Shown here: piece after piece, positions 54,933 through 63,644 of the stretch
How positions within the stretch are numbered: the stretch's first letter is position 1
Layout: each line of letters begins with the position of its first letter
Assembly: GCA_035541755.1 (NCBI GenBank)
Contig: DATKMQ010000093.1
Coordinates: 1 to 64,000 of the forward strand
DNA from: Syntrophorhabdaceae bacterium
Lineage (GTDB): Bacteria; Desulfobacterota; Syntrophorhabdia; Syntrophorhabdales; Syntrophorhabdaceae
Direction: 5' to 3'
DNA: 64,000 bases
The notes under the pieces: model-generated
Databases searched by the model: none
The model's input: only the letters and a program-made list of their open reading frames with translations
Told to the model about the DNA's origin: nothing
Position numbers and translations under genes: made by a program

Positions 54933-56390
54933 TTAGAAACACAGATTGCCGGGGTTCATAATATTCTTGGGGTCAAAGACCTTCTTTACGCGCTTGAGTG
55001 CCATGGTGTAACCGGCGGCTCTATCGAATATTATGGGTGCCAGCTCTCCGTACGGTCTTGTGAAAAATGCACCTTCGTTCATCATAGCCAACGCCGCCTC
55101 ATGGTACATCCCCGCCACCAGGGCTCGCTCCGCTTCGTCTTTGGGATCATAGAAGAAGCTAAACTCAACCTGGCAAGCCCGGTTGTGTTCTATGGGCTGG
55201 ATGTGGCTTCCTACATCGCTCATGGGATAGCCGTACTTGGCGGCCACAAACTCCATGATTTCGATGTACATCGGCGCCTGTACCGGTTTGGTGATAAAGA
55301 AGAGATTCTGGAATCCGCCTTTGAGCCGGTTCTTCCAGTAAGGGGCGTTCGTGGGCCACGGCTTTCTCAGCATGGGCAAAAGTTTTCTCCCAAGACCGGG
55401 GAAACCGGGAAGGTTGTCTCCAAGGGGCAGTTTTGGGAATTCGTTTTTCAACACCTGCTTTAGAAAGTTTTCTTCGTACGCTATCTTTTCCTCAGGTCTT
55501 CTCAAAAGACCACTTATGACGAGAACGAGTGACCAGGGGGGAAGTTCTGCACGGAGCCGCTCGAAATCCGAGGACATGTCGTCCGCGGCGAGCAGGGCAA
55601 GGTCTACGTTGTTGAGTAAGAGGCATTCCTGGCCTATCCTCCTGGGAAGAATCCTGTAAAGAAAATCGATGGCGTAGGGCAGATCGTATACCGGGGCAAA
55701 GAATATCTTGTCCGTCCTCGGGGTGTACTCTGCCTTCAAACTTATCCATGTGACAACGCCCATGGTCCCCTGGGCACCCTGCACGAATCGGTAGAAGTCA
55801 AGCCCCGGTCCGGACGGATTTGCGCCCCTTGACTTGGATTCGGGGAAACCGTTTACGCTCGCTGAGCCGCACCGGAAGACTTCGCCGGTGGGCCAGACGA
55901 CCTCCAATGATTGCGTGGGTTCGCCGTAATCATAGACCGTATTTATGGGCACTTCCCTTTCGAGAGAGTCGGTCAGCACGGAGCGCTCACCATGAGGTAA
56001 AAGCGGCATGATAACTCTCATGCCCTTCTTCTCCAGCGCGCTCGTCAGCTGCTTCCAGGTAACCCCTGCTTCAAACCGCACCAAGCGGTTTTCCGTGTCG
56101 ATCTCAAGGATCTTGTTCATCCTTTTGAGATCGACCACCACTCCGCCCTGCTTGGGTATGGAGCATCCGTAGAAGTGCGCCCTTGAACTGACGGGAACAA
56201 CAGGGATGTTCTCCTGGTTGCACCATGTCACGATCTTTCCCACCTCCTGCGAGGTAGCCGGAAAGACCACGGCGTCAGGCATCCCGGGAGGAAGAAGACT
56301 CTGGTCCCGCGAATATTTCTCGCGATCCCCGATGCTGTCGCTCACGTACTCTTTACCAACAATCTTTGCAAGCTCATTTTTTATTTCCAT
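54933..56390 (-). CDS. FAD-linked oxidoreductase (GlcD-type), 485 aa
   Basis: This second FAD subunit has the PCMH-type domain (PDAVVFPATSQEVGKIVTWC, RFEAGVTWKQLTSALEKKG, VQGAQGTMGVVTWISLK) and the typical GlcD ending FDPKNIMNPGNLC. It is the first gene of the unit and is read divergently from the MarR gene. Its relation to the 537-aa subunit is moderate, so they may act on the same substrate as partners or on two successive ones. Confidence 0.88.
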   Translation of the reverse strand: MEIKNELAKIVGKEYVSDSIGDREKYSRDQSLLPPGMPDAVVFPATSQEVGKIVTWCNQENIPVVPVSSRAHFYGCSIPKQGGVVVDLKRMNKILEIDTENRLVRFEAGVTWKQLTSALEKKGMRVIMPLLPHGERSVLTDSLEREVPINTVYDYGEPTQSLEVVWPTGEVFRCGSASVNGFPESKSRGANPSGPGLDFYRFVQGAQGTMGVVTWISLKAEYTPRTDKIFFAPVYDLPYAIDFLYRILPRRIGQECLLLNNVDLALLAADDMSSDFERLRAELPPWSLVLVISGLLRRPEEKIAYEENFLKQVLKNEFPKLPLGDNLPGFPGLGRKLLPMLRKPWPTNAPYWKNRLKGGFQNLFFITKPVQAPMYIEIMEFVAAKYGYPMSDVGSHIQPIEHNRACQVEFSFFYDPKDEAERALVAGMYHEAALAMMNEGAFFTRPYGELAPIIFDRAAGYTMALKRVKKVFDPKNIMNPGNLCF

Positions 56391-56563
56391 AGTACCTCCT
56401 ATAAAAGTTCACCTTGCAGGTCAGACGAGAATAATGCCCGCCTCGACATCCATTGCCTGTAATCTGTTTGACCCATTCCTTATTTCCTCATGAACGCTGC
56501 CGACAAACACACGTATATTTGCATACCACAGGAAGGCACAATAAATCAATATATAAAATATCA

Positions 56564-56587
56564 ATGTATTTACTTTACATGTATTTA
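56564..56587. repeat. Direct repeat ATGTATTTA between the FAD unit and marR
   Basis: ATGTATTTA occurs at 56564-56572 and 56579-56587, 15 bases apart, inside the AT-rich divergent region. It may be a regulator site, but AT-richness makes chance likely. A TATAAT at 56616-56621 could serve marR, with no good -35 box. Confidence 0.35.
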
Positions 56588-56664
56588 TTTTCTGGTATAC
56601 AGGCACGTTACCTGATATAATAGCTACTTACTGCAATGAAAACGGAATTGGTTGAGGTGAGGCT

Positions 56665-57126
56665 ATGGCAAAGATCAACTATCGAAGCGACTTAAGCGGC
56701 GATGAGAATGTGCTCATGGCACTCGTTCGGGCTGCCGAGACCTTCAAGAGGGTAGTGTCGGCCATTTTCAGGAAGTATGACCTTTCCTTTCCGCAATACA
56801 ACGTCTTGAGAGTGCTCGACGCCTCAAAAAACGGCCGAAACAGGATTACCGATGTAAGCAGGATCATGCTGGTGCCGGGCGCCAATATGACGGGCATAGC
56901 CAAGAGGCTCGAGAAGAGCGGCTTCATCGTGAGAAAGTCCGATCCCCGGGATGAGCGGGTAACCATCCTTGAGATTACCCAAAAGGGCAAGAAACTCCTT
57001 GGCAAGATTGAAAAGGAACGAGATCAGAATATGCATGCCATGCTCAGAGGCTTTACCGAGGAGCGGAAGCGCGGACTTCTCGATAACGTGAAGCGACTTA
57101 TCAGAAACAGCAGGCAGATATCTTAG
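56665..57126 (+). CDS. MarR-family transcriptional regulator
   Basis: The winged-helix core is plain: LSFPQYNVLRVLDASKNGRN, DVSRIMLVPGANMTGIAKRL, and the wing RKSDPRDERVTILEITQKGK. GAGGTGAGG precedes the ATG. It is read away from the FAD/CCG unit and likely represses it in response to a substrate. Length 153 aa is normal. Confidence 0.92.
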   Translation: MAKINYRSDLSGDENVLMALVRAAETFKRVVSAIFRKYDLSFPQYNVLRVLDASKNGRNRITDVSRIMLVPGANMTGIAKRLEKSGFIVRKSDPRDERVTILEITQKGKKLLGKIEKERDQNMHAMLRGFTEERKRGLLDNVKRLIRNSRQIS

Positions 57127-57241
57127 GGAAAATCCTACAACGCTAACGGGAATCCTAAGGAGGATCCATGGGAGGATCCTTAAGGGTTTGTGGTTTCTCT
57201 CATCTTATTACACTGCCTCGTCCGATCACAGATAGGGCAAC

Positions 57242-57652
57242 TCACGGTGTCTTCTTTTTGACGTACTCAAGGTAACACGCATAGCAGCAGTGGCCGCCCT
57301 CACGGTAATTGTGCTCACCACAGACCGAGCGCTCACAGTATTCGCACTGTCCTACGTTCTCGGTCGAAGAACAGCCCACTTCATCGCATATCCGCCGGCC
57401 ATTCTCATCGAACCGCCGGTTAAGCTCCCTTAACAATTCCTCATTTTGCTCCATCTTGTTGCGTTCCAACGCTGCCATTACGTCCGGTCGCATGACCGAG
57501 AAATACTCCCCCAGATAATATTCCAGGGTGGTTTTTCGTACGAGTTCATCCTTCTTGAGAGTCCCTGCCCGGTCCTTGAGTGCTTCTATTTCGTTCATAT
57601 CGTCTTCGCTCAGTTCTATACCGAGTCTTTTTATGTCATCAAGTATCCCCAT
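57242..57652 (-). CDS. Hypothetical protein with C-terminal zinc-binding cysteine set
   Basis: The N-terminal 85 residues are helical (IKRLGIELSEDDMNEIEALK). The C-terminus has a set of Cys/His residues, CDEVGCSSTENVGQCEYC and CGEHNYREGGHCCYACY, reminiscent of a B-box or zinc finger. I know no name for the family. It stands alone between marR and the porin, without an obvious operon partner. Confidence 0.65.
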   Translation of the reverse strand: MGILDDIKRLGIELSEDDMNEIEALKDRAGTLKKDELVRKTTLEYYLGEYFSVMRPDVMAALERNKMEQNEELLRELNRRFDENGRRICDEVGCSSTENVGQCEYCERSVCGEHNYREGGHCCYACYLEYVKKKTP

Positions 57653-57799
57653 GTGCTTTGCGCCTCCGTTTCGTGGCCGTGTGCGTCAAACGCGCCCGAA
57701 GAGGGATAGTTTATGTGTTTTTTTGTGTCCTGTCAATTCCGTGGGGTTTGAAAGTCGTTCAGCCGTTTTTTGCCAATGGTCTTTGAAAAAAAGGCGTAA

Positions 57800-57825
57800 A
57801 AAAGGGGGCCAAATGGCCCCCTTTT
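57800..57825 (-). terminator. Rho-independent terminator of the porin gene
   Basis: An 11-bp stem AAAAGGGGGCC / GGCCCCCTTTT with a 4-base loop lies 22 bases after the porin stop and is followed on the minus strand by a T-run. Confidence 0.9.
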
Positions 57826-57847
57826 GGAAAGCAGTTTGTATCTCCTC

Positions 57848-59182
57848 TTAGAAGAAATACGTAACGCGGAAACGGGCTGTATTCAGCGTTCCGTATGTCT
57901 GGTATGACTGTACGCCGTTTACATAGCCTGGAGCCGCAAACTTGTTATAAAGCGATGAGAACTCAGCACCGAATCTCAATGCAGGGTTTACATCATAGAA
58001 GAAGGCTAGGTTGTACATGTCTTCCCGTATGACCGTATCCGGGTTAGCTGCAGAGCCGGCAGGAAGCAGCGCGTTGTTCACCGTAGCATTCCGCCATGCA
58101 TTGCTCACGTTCATCCACTGTGTGGACCAGGTCGGGGCCATAAAGAAGCTGTCTGTAAAGTAGAAGAATGCACCCGCCCAGAAACCACCACCGGCAGGCG
58201 GTACAAAACTGCCATCCGGCCTCTGAAAGGCTGCCGGGTTCCACGGGTTCTCGTAACCGCCATTCTGGCCCCAACCGAATCCTGCGGTGAAGCCGAGAGC
58301 GCCAGCCTTATTGTTGTTCTTCTCGGGGATAATAGGGATATAGGTGTAAACCACCGCGGACCATGAGTCCTCATTGTCTGAGGAGAACCGCTGGGCGTTA
58401 CCCGCGTTATCCAGTACGCCTGTCGCGGCGTTGGTCACGTACTTCGCGCGTCCGTAGTAACCGCCCGCGCCGAAGAGGAGCTGCTGGGGACCGATCTTTC
58501 CGCATGCGCCGGAGGTATATTCCACAACGCCGAAGAGGTTCGGTATATCCGACCTTGTGTAAGCGTCAACGTAGTTCTGTCCGAGGGCGCCCAGAGAGTT
58601 AGTGTAGTTGGCAAACTGTCTGCCCTGATACTCGATACCGAGGATGGTCTTGAAGGTCGGGCCAAACTGGTGTGTCCATCTCATCTGGGGAACACGGTTG
58701 GATTTGCCGAATGCAGGCAGGTTCCACCCAATGAGGCCGAGCGGAGGTGTGCCGCCAAGCCAGCCTGTCCAGAACTCACCAAAGAGCAACTGGTCATTGG
58801 CCCAGTCCATTCTCACGTAAGCGTGTCTCAATGAGGCACCGCCCTGAACGTATGAACCACCTGTGCTTGAGCCCTGGAAATCGTATTCGATGAAGGCCCT
58901 TGTCTTGGCACCGAACGCATCCGGACCCAAAACGAGGAAGTTCAGACGGGTCTCAGACACCTTGGCGTACCAGTTATTGAACTCGGCATCGATGTTCTGT
59001 TTCGAGCCTGATTCCCTGACGCCCGCCTTATAGTCTGCGCCGGCCTGCTGGTTCGCATAGCCGTAATCAAATGCGACGTATCCGCCGATGGTCATGTCCC
59101 ATCTGCTGGTCGCGCTGCCTGCATAACTCAATGCTGGCAACATAAGAAGCAGTGCAAATGCAACAATTACGAGTTTCTTCAT
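57848..59182 (-). CDS. Outer-membrane porin-like protein
   Basis: A signal peptide (MKKLVIVAFALLLMLPALSY, cleaved after AYAG-like residues) precedes a 420-residue protein rich in aromatic and small residues in alternating pattern and ending in a terminal Phe (RFRVTYFF), typical of outer-membrane barrels. The start at 59182 follows AAGGAGGAAAG. It has a near-consensus promoter and its own terminator, so it is likely strongly expressed. Specificity unknown. It could admit the substrate of the adjacent catabolic genes. Confidence 0.85.
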   Translation of the reverse strand: MKKLVIVAFALLLMLPALSYAGSATSRWDMTIGGYVAFDYGYANQQAGADYKAGVRESGSKQNIDAEFNNWYAKVSETRLNFLVLGPDAFGAKTRAFIEYDFQGSSTGGSYVQGGASLRHAYVRMDWANDQLLFGEFWTGWLGGTPPLGLIGWNLPAFGKSNRVPQMRWTHQFGPTFKTILGIEYQGRQFANYTNSLGALGQNYVDAYTRSDIPNLFGVVEYTSGACGKIGPQQLLFGAGGYYGRAKYVTNAATGVLDNAGNAQRFSSDNEDSWSAVVYTYIPIIPEKNNNKAGALGFTAGFGWGQNGGYENPWNPAAFQRPDGSFVPPAGGGFWAGAFFYFTDSFFMAPTWSTQWMNVSNAWRNATVNNALLPAGSAANPDTVIREDMYNLAFFYDVNPALRFGAEFSSLYNKFAAPGYVNGVQSYQTYGTLNTARFRVTYFF

Positions 59183-59256
59183 TCTTTCCTCCTTGTATAT
59201 TTTTGAAAAACTACCCACGCCACCTCCTTTTTCATTAAAATCTGTTAATAGAGAAG

Positions 59257-59285
59257 GTTATAGCAAGCAGAGTGACACTTGTCAA
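59257..59285 (-). promoter_or_regulatory. Strong promoter of the porin gene
   Basis: TTGACA (59280-59285), 17 bases and TATAAC (59257-59262) on the minus strand, with A/T-runs upstream that resemble an UP element. The leader is about 70 bases. Confidence 0.7.
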
Positions 59286-59455
59286 GAAAAAAATTAAAAG
59301 ATTTTAAATAATATTTCCAAGGGCTTAGCTTGACCGAGGCACATCCCATGGGTGGTCGCTTGATGGAGCCACGTAACCCATTGAAACCAAACAATAAAAT
59401 CCCCGTGACCAGCTGCTTTCAGGAACACGCGGTGAAGGTTAGGTTTCGTTAGGGC

Positions 59456-60268
59456 CTAATGTCTGTGATACAGGTAATGAGAGTGCCGGTGGGCGTGGGC
59501 CAGCACGCCATGGTAATGCATATGCTCGTGGATGAGATTTACCCGCAACAAAAGATCTTCATCCCCGAGTATCGCATCTGCCGCCCCCACCCTCTCTATG
59601 GTGTGCTCCTCCGAGAGCACCCCCACGGTGGGCTGCAATTCATCAACAAGGGTGAGATCATGAGTGCTCACCAGAATAGTCTTCCCCGCCTCATTGAGCT
59701 CGAATATCAGTTCCGTAAGGAAACATTGTGTCCTCGGGTCGAGGCCTCCTGTGGGTTCATCAAGAAGCAGCACCTCGGGATTCATGGTCAACACGGAACC
59801 CACGGCAACCTTCTTCTTTTCCCCTTCCGAGAGCATGTACGGGGGCCTCTTTGTGAGCGCTTCGATGTGGAGCATCTTGATTACCGCCTGTGCCCGCTCT
59901 AACGCCTCAACGTGTGGTATCCCCAACTGCATGGGACCGAAAACGAGTTCATCAAGGACGGTCGGGCTAAAGAGCTGTACGTCCGGATCCTGAAATATAT
60001 AGCCCACACCGGCGCGGAAAAACTTCAGAAAACCTCTCTGTCTTAAGGACCGCTCAGTCACCTCTCTGCCCTTAAAGAAGATCCTGCCTGAGTCAGGTAA
60101 AAGAAGGCCGCTCATCACTCGAAGCAGGGTTGATTTTCCGCTTCCATTGGTCCCGATCAGGGCAAATTTTTCACCTTGCTTGAGACTCAAACTCACGTTA
60201 AGGAGGGCTGGAATCGTATCATGATACCGGTAGCTCACCCGTTCCACGTTAAGTATCGGTTCTTCCAT
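59456..60268 (-). CDS. nikO: ECF nickel/cobalt transporter ATPase with His-rich tail
   Basis: Walker A LIGTNGSGKSTLLR, signature LSEGEKKKVAVG and Walker B VLLLDEPTGGLDP identify the CbiO/NikO ATPase. The last 30 residues carry about ten His (HEHMHYHGVLAHAHRHSHYL), an unusual metal-binding-looking tail. It ends the nikR-nikMNQO operon. It is named nik because of the adjacent nikR; a cobalt role is possible. Confidence 0.9.
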   Translation of the reverse strand: MEEPILNVERVSYRYHDTIPALLNVSLSLKQGEKFALIGTNGSGKSTLLRVMSGLLLPDSGRIFFKGREVTERSLRQRGFLKFFRAGVGYIFQDPDVQLFSPTVLDELVFGPMQLGIPHVEALERAQAVIKMLHIEALTKRPPYMLSEGEKKKVAVGSVLTMNPEVLLLDEPTGGLDPRTQCFLTELIFELNEAGKTILVSTHDLTLVDELQPTVGVLSEEHTIERVGAADAILGDEDLLLRVNLIHEHMHYHGVLAHAHRHSHYLYHRH

Positions 60269-60278
60269 AAGTCTTTCC

Positions 60279-61208
60279 TTATGTTAGGATGAGGCACATA
60301 CCGGCGACGAGCATGAAAGCTCCCGCCACAATGTCGGCCGATTTCATATTGTGCAACTCGCCAAACACCATGTCGCCGCTAAAACCACGGGCAAGCATGG
60401 CCTCATAGATCTTCTCGCAATGCGCACGCGTTTTGCGGAATAAAAAGGCGAGCCTCTGTGCAATCCAGTCTCTGGTTTCGGATGCATCTGCCTCCACCAC
60501 CTTGCTCTTCCTTGCAAGATGGAAATCTTCGACGGTCTCAGCAAAGACGAAGATGTATTTGTAAGACAGGGTAATGATCATGAGAAAAAGATCAGGCACA
60601 CGCAGGGCTTTAAGGGCCTTGATAATTTCGGAAAAGGGCGTGGTGTGTATGATAAGAAAAGAGAGAGAAAGGGAATTGATTACCCTCACTGTAATGAGAA
60701 GAACCCCTTCAAGGCCTTGCCTCGTGATACCTATGGTTTGCGGTATCCGGTAGATCCAGATCTCGTATTGCCTGGAGAGATGGATAAGGGGCCATGCCAC
60801 GGATCCGCCGCTAACCAGATTCAAACAGGAGGGAAGTACCACGAGAAAACCAAAGAAAAAGCCGAGAAACAGGACCTTTGAGTAGAAAGCTGCGAGGTTG
60901 AGACGGGAGAGGCCGGCAAGGATAAGGATGAAAAGACCGATAGCAGCTTCCGGCATAACGGTCTTCTTGGCGCTGATAATTGCCATAAAGACAAAAAGAA
61001 ACATGAGTTTCACCCTGGGATCGAGCTGTTGCATCAACCCTTGTCTCTGAGCGCCGTCCCAGTGGATACAGGTGCTTTTGATAAAGGCGGCGAAATGGTC
61101 AAGACTCCGGTCGAAGAAGCGCGACCCCCGTGTCCTGCCCTTGGTACAGGGGGAACCGTAGCTGTCATTTGATCTTTTTAGAAGAAACTCAGGGATCTGG
61201 CTTCTCAT
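60279..61208 (-). CDS. nikQ: ECF nickel/cobalt transporter T component
   Basis: Several membrane segments, the DPRVKL motif near residue 65 and the coupling helix ARGFSGD (about 275) are CbiQ/NikQ features. It links the S component to the ATPases. The N-terminus is about 60 residues longer than usual, and an internal start is possible. The start overlaps the nikN gene by four bases. Confidence 0.85.
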   Translation of the reverse strand: MRSQIPEFLLKRSNDSYGSPCTKGRTRGSRFFDRSLDHFAAFIKSTCIHWDGAQRQGLMQQLDPRVKLMFLFVFMAIISAKKTVMPEAAIGLFILILAGLSRLNLAAFYSKVLFLGFFFGFLVVLPSCLNLVSGGSVAWPLIHLSRQYEIWIYRIPQTIGITRQGLEGVLLITVRVINSLSLSFLIIHTTPFSEIIKALKALRVPDLFLMIITLSYKYIFVFAETVEDFHLARKSKVVEADASETRDWIAQRLAFLFRKTRAHCEKIYEAMLARGFSGDMVFGELHNMKSADIVAGAFMLVAGMCLILT

Positions 61209-61534
61209 GTCTTCCTTAACATTTTCACGATGAAGCTGAGAACGATCGAGGCCATCGCAATACCCACAAAACCGGAGAGGGCGTACGAAATGATCCGGAC
61301 ACCGTCTTTACTGTCTTCACCCCCCAAGCCATAATCAGCCATGGGCGCCTTCCACATGCCCGACTCCTTCTTCAAACCCTGGGGGGTATAACCGAGCTTC
61401 CCCCGGATAGTATCAGAATTCCATTCTCCCCACGCCTGGCCGGCCCTAAATTTCTCAGGAAGGATGATGCCCAGGGGAGAAACAAGGGTGAGCACGATAA
61501 TCCCGATCCAGAGTCTCTTCTGGGTTCTTGTCAT
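61205..61534 (-). CDS. nikN: NikN/CbiN-like (PDGLE) small membrane component
   Basis: Two membrane segments (about residues 8-26 and 85-105) flank a soluble loop. The protein starts RTQKRLWIGIIVLTLVSPLG and belongs to the PDGLE type that works with CbiM/NikM. It overlaps both neighbours by four bases. Confidence 0.8.
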   Translation of the reverse strand: MTRTQKRLWIGIIVLTLVSPLGIILPEKFRAGQAWGEWNSDTIRGKLGYTPQGLKKESGMWKAPMADYGLGGEDSKDGVRIISYALSGFVGIAMASIVLSFIVKMLRKT

Positions 61535-62220
61535 ATCGGATCACCCCGCCGCAGGGCGTAGATCTGTGCTGGTTCGTGGCGGAGAAGATACTTGAAAAGC
61601 AAGGCGGTGATGATACCCTCTATCACACCGAATAAGGCCAAATGTTCGATAGCCATTGCGGGGACCGCGACCGAAAGGGGATAAGGCGCATACAGGGGCC
61701 TGCCATCTACCCCCCGGGCTATGAGGGGTTGAATGCCGAATTCGAATCCCGTCATTATTGCGGCCGCGCAAAGCCCTGTATATCCCGCAACAAATGCGGC
61801 CACGTAGGGTCGTACCCCTTCCATCTTTTTCCCGTTGACGGCTCTAAACATCCAATAGGCCATAAAAGGCATGACAACCGCCATGTTGAAGCAGTTGGCG
61901 CCGATAGCCGTAACGCCACCATCGCCGAACACTATTGCCTGGATCATGACGACAACGGAGATGGCAATCACGGCAGTCCAGGGACCGAGGAATATGGCTA
62001 CAATGCCGCCACCCACCGCGTGGCCCGTGGTGCCTCCAGGGATGGGGATATTGAACATCATGATGAGAAACGAGAAGGATGCGGCCATGGCCAGGTACGG
62101 GACCTGTCTCGTGGAAAGCTCCCTCTTCACTTTCTTGAGCGCAATCGACCAGAATACAAGGGAAATTCCCCAGAGGGGCCCGTAGCTTTGAGGGCTTAAA
62201 TATCCGTCGGGTATATGCAC
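61531..62220 (-). CDS. nikM: ECF nickel/cobalt transporter S component
   Basis: The N-terminus MHIPDGYLSP is the metal-binding Met-His start of CbiM/NikM, and the motif GTTGHAVGGGIVAIFLGPW has the third ligand region. About six membrane segments. It binds and moves Ni2+ or Co2+. Adjacent nikR argues for nickel. Confidence 0.93.
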   Translation of the reverse strand: MHIPDGYLSPQSYGPLWGISLVFWSIALKKVKRELSTRQVPYLAMAASFSFLIMMFNIPIPGGTTGHAVGGGIVAIFLGPWTAVIAISVVVMIQAIVFGDGGVTAIGANCFNMAVVMPFMAYWMFRAVNGKKMEGVRPYVAAFVAGYTGLCAAAIMTGFEFGIQPLIARGVDGRPLYAPYPLSVAVPAMAIEHLALFGVIEGIITALLFKYLLRHEPAQIYALRRGDPI

Positions 62221-62235
62221 CGGGACTCTACCTTC

Positions 62236-62991
62236 TCACCACAGTTTGTCGCTCACGAGCCTTAGGCCCATTCCCACAAAGGTATTCAGCTGCTCGCTGC
62301 CAAAAAGCCCTGAGCCTGTGGTCATGTCGATCTGGATCTTATCGCTCACGATATATCGAAACCCCGCCTGGAAGGCCCCGCCTGTCTTTCCTGCGTAAGG
62401 ATCGTTGTAGAATACTTCAAATACGCCGTTGAGCCCTCCTATCATACGGATCTGAGTACCGACGCCCCATGTAGCCACTGTTGCAGGGTTGGTGGTCGAA
62501 ATGCCGATGTTGCCATGGATAAGCACACGCTCCTTGTCAAAGAGCGATTCTGTTGCAGCGAGGTAGAGAAACTCGCTCCACCTGTTGGGCCTTAGATCGC
62601 CTCTACCCCAGGGCGGGGATGCACCTGTGGCGAAAGCCATGCCCGGATACCCGTTCGGTTTCGCCTCCCAGAGCAAGTATTTGTACTGAATGAGGGGTCC
62701 TGTTATGGAGAAACTCCGGTTGGACTCGACATCAAGGGGAAACCCATCAACGAAACCCATGGTTATTTCAGATTTTTTGACAGGGCTCATGGCAACAAGG
62801 TTCAAGTTCGTGAAAACATCCTTGTCGTAGCGGACCGAAGCCTCGAGCTGCATCGTATGTTCATCGAGAATACGGGCGTCATCAGTCACAAAAGGACGGA
62901 CGGCCAAAGCCCGACGGGCAAAGACACCTGCGAGAATAACCGAGACAAAGACAGCGACAAGGATTCTCGTGAGCGAAATAGATTTCTCCAT
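62236..62991 (-). CDS. Outer-membrane beta-barrel protein in the nickel operon
   Basis: A signal peptide (residues 1-30, VFARRALAVRP) precedes a 220-residue barrel-like protein with alternating hydrophobic stretches and a C-terminal GLRLVSDKLW. It resembles the MetA-phenol-degradation-like outer-membrane group. Located between nikR and nikM and co-transcribed with them, it may help pass nickel or a nickel complex across the outer membrane. That role is inferred. Confidence 0.65.
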   Translation of the reverse strand: MEKSISLTRILVAVFVSVILAGVFARRALAVRPFVTDDARILDEHTMQLEASVRYDKDVFTNLNLVAMSPVKKSEITMGFVDGFPLDVESNRSFSITGPLIQYKYLLWEAKPNGYPGMAFATGASPPWGRGDLRPNRWSEFLYLAATESLFDKERVLIHGNIGISTTNPATVATWGVGTQIRMIGGLNGVFEVFYNDPYAGKTGGAFQAGFRYIVSDKIQIDMTTGSGLFGSEQLNTFVGMGLRLVSDKLW

Positions 62992-63013
62992 AGTACGGCC
63001 TCCCCAAGAAAAT

Positions 63014-63430
63014 TTATTTCAGACGTTTGCCTGTTGTTGTTGCGGTCAACTTTCCGTGCTTTACGCCCTTTGTTCCAATAAGTCTGTCGGCAATCTCTTT
63101 AATGTCTCTCGTCTTTCCCTTTACGATAATCACCTCAAGGCAATTGTGCTTATCAAGATGTACGTGCATGGTCGACACGATGGACCTGTGGTGCTGGTGC
63201 TGGAGGTCCGTCAAGGTGTCCGTCAGCTCATGCGTTTCGTGAGAGTAGACGATGGTTATGGTTCCAACGGCTTCAACGGACGATGATTCCCATTCTTCCG
63301 CGACAAGACTGTTTCTGATAAGGTCGCGGATCGCTTCACTGCGGTTCGAATAGCCTTTTTTCTTTATAAGGTCGTCGAATTTCGTAAGCAGGGGGTTTTC
63401 GATAGATGTACCGAAGCGTGCAACCGACAT
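63014..63430 (-). CDS. nikR: Nickel-responsive regulator NikR
   Basis: A ribbon-helix-helix ([34 protein letters not shown]) precedes an ACT-like domain with nickel ligands in [20 protein letters not shown] (H...HxH...C). The ATG 63428-63430 gives a 138-aa protein with GGAGA upstream, and a longer frame would begin inside the promoter. It represses nickel uptake genes when nickel is sufficient. It is first in the operon and so likely autoregulated. Confidence 0.93.
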   Translation of the reverse strand: MSVARFGTSIENPLLTKFDDLIKKKGYSNRSEAIRDLIRNSLVAEEWESSSVEAVGTITIVYSHETHELTDTLTDLQHQHHRSIVSTMHVHLDKHNCLEVIIVKGKTRDIKEIADRLIGTKGVKHGKLTATTTGKRLK

Positions 63431-63431
63431 C

Positions 63432-63487
63432 GTGTTACTATCTCCTTTTTTCGTGTTACTTATACCAGCCTTTTTTGCCTTTGTCAA
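63432..63487 (-). promoter_or_regulatory. nikR promoter with two GTAACAC elements
   Basis: TTGACA (63482-63487), 17 bases and TATAAG (63459-63464) form a near-consensus promoter. GTAACAC follows directly (63453-63459) and again 14 bases on (63432-63438), next to the start codon. These match half-sites I recall for NikR operators in related bacteria, except that they are in direct, not inverted, orientation. Confidence 0.65.
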
Positions 63488-63644
63488 TGCGCATGTGTAT
63501 CTTAACCTCTTCGTGCTGGCGCTCGCGGTATCCCAAAACCGCCCAGAGGCCTCACATCAAGAAAGCGCAAGGGAATCGAATCAATTGACGAGCTTATTTT
63601 GTGTTTGCTCAACGCGTTTTCCTGTGTTACAGTATAAAACGGTT

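Noticed and set aside
57163-57186. AGGATCC/GGATCCT stem after marR as a terminator
   Set aside because: It is a 7-bp stem with no T-run directly after it; too weak to claim.
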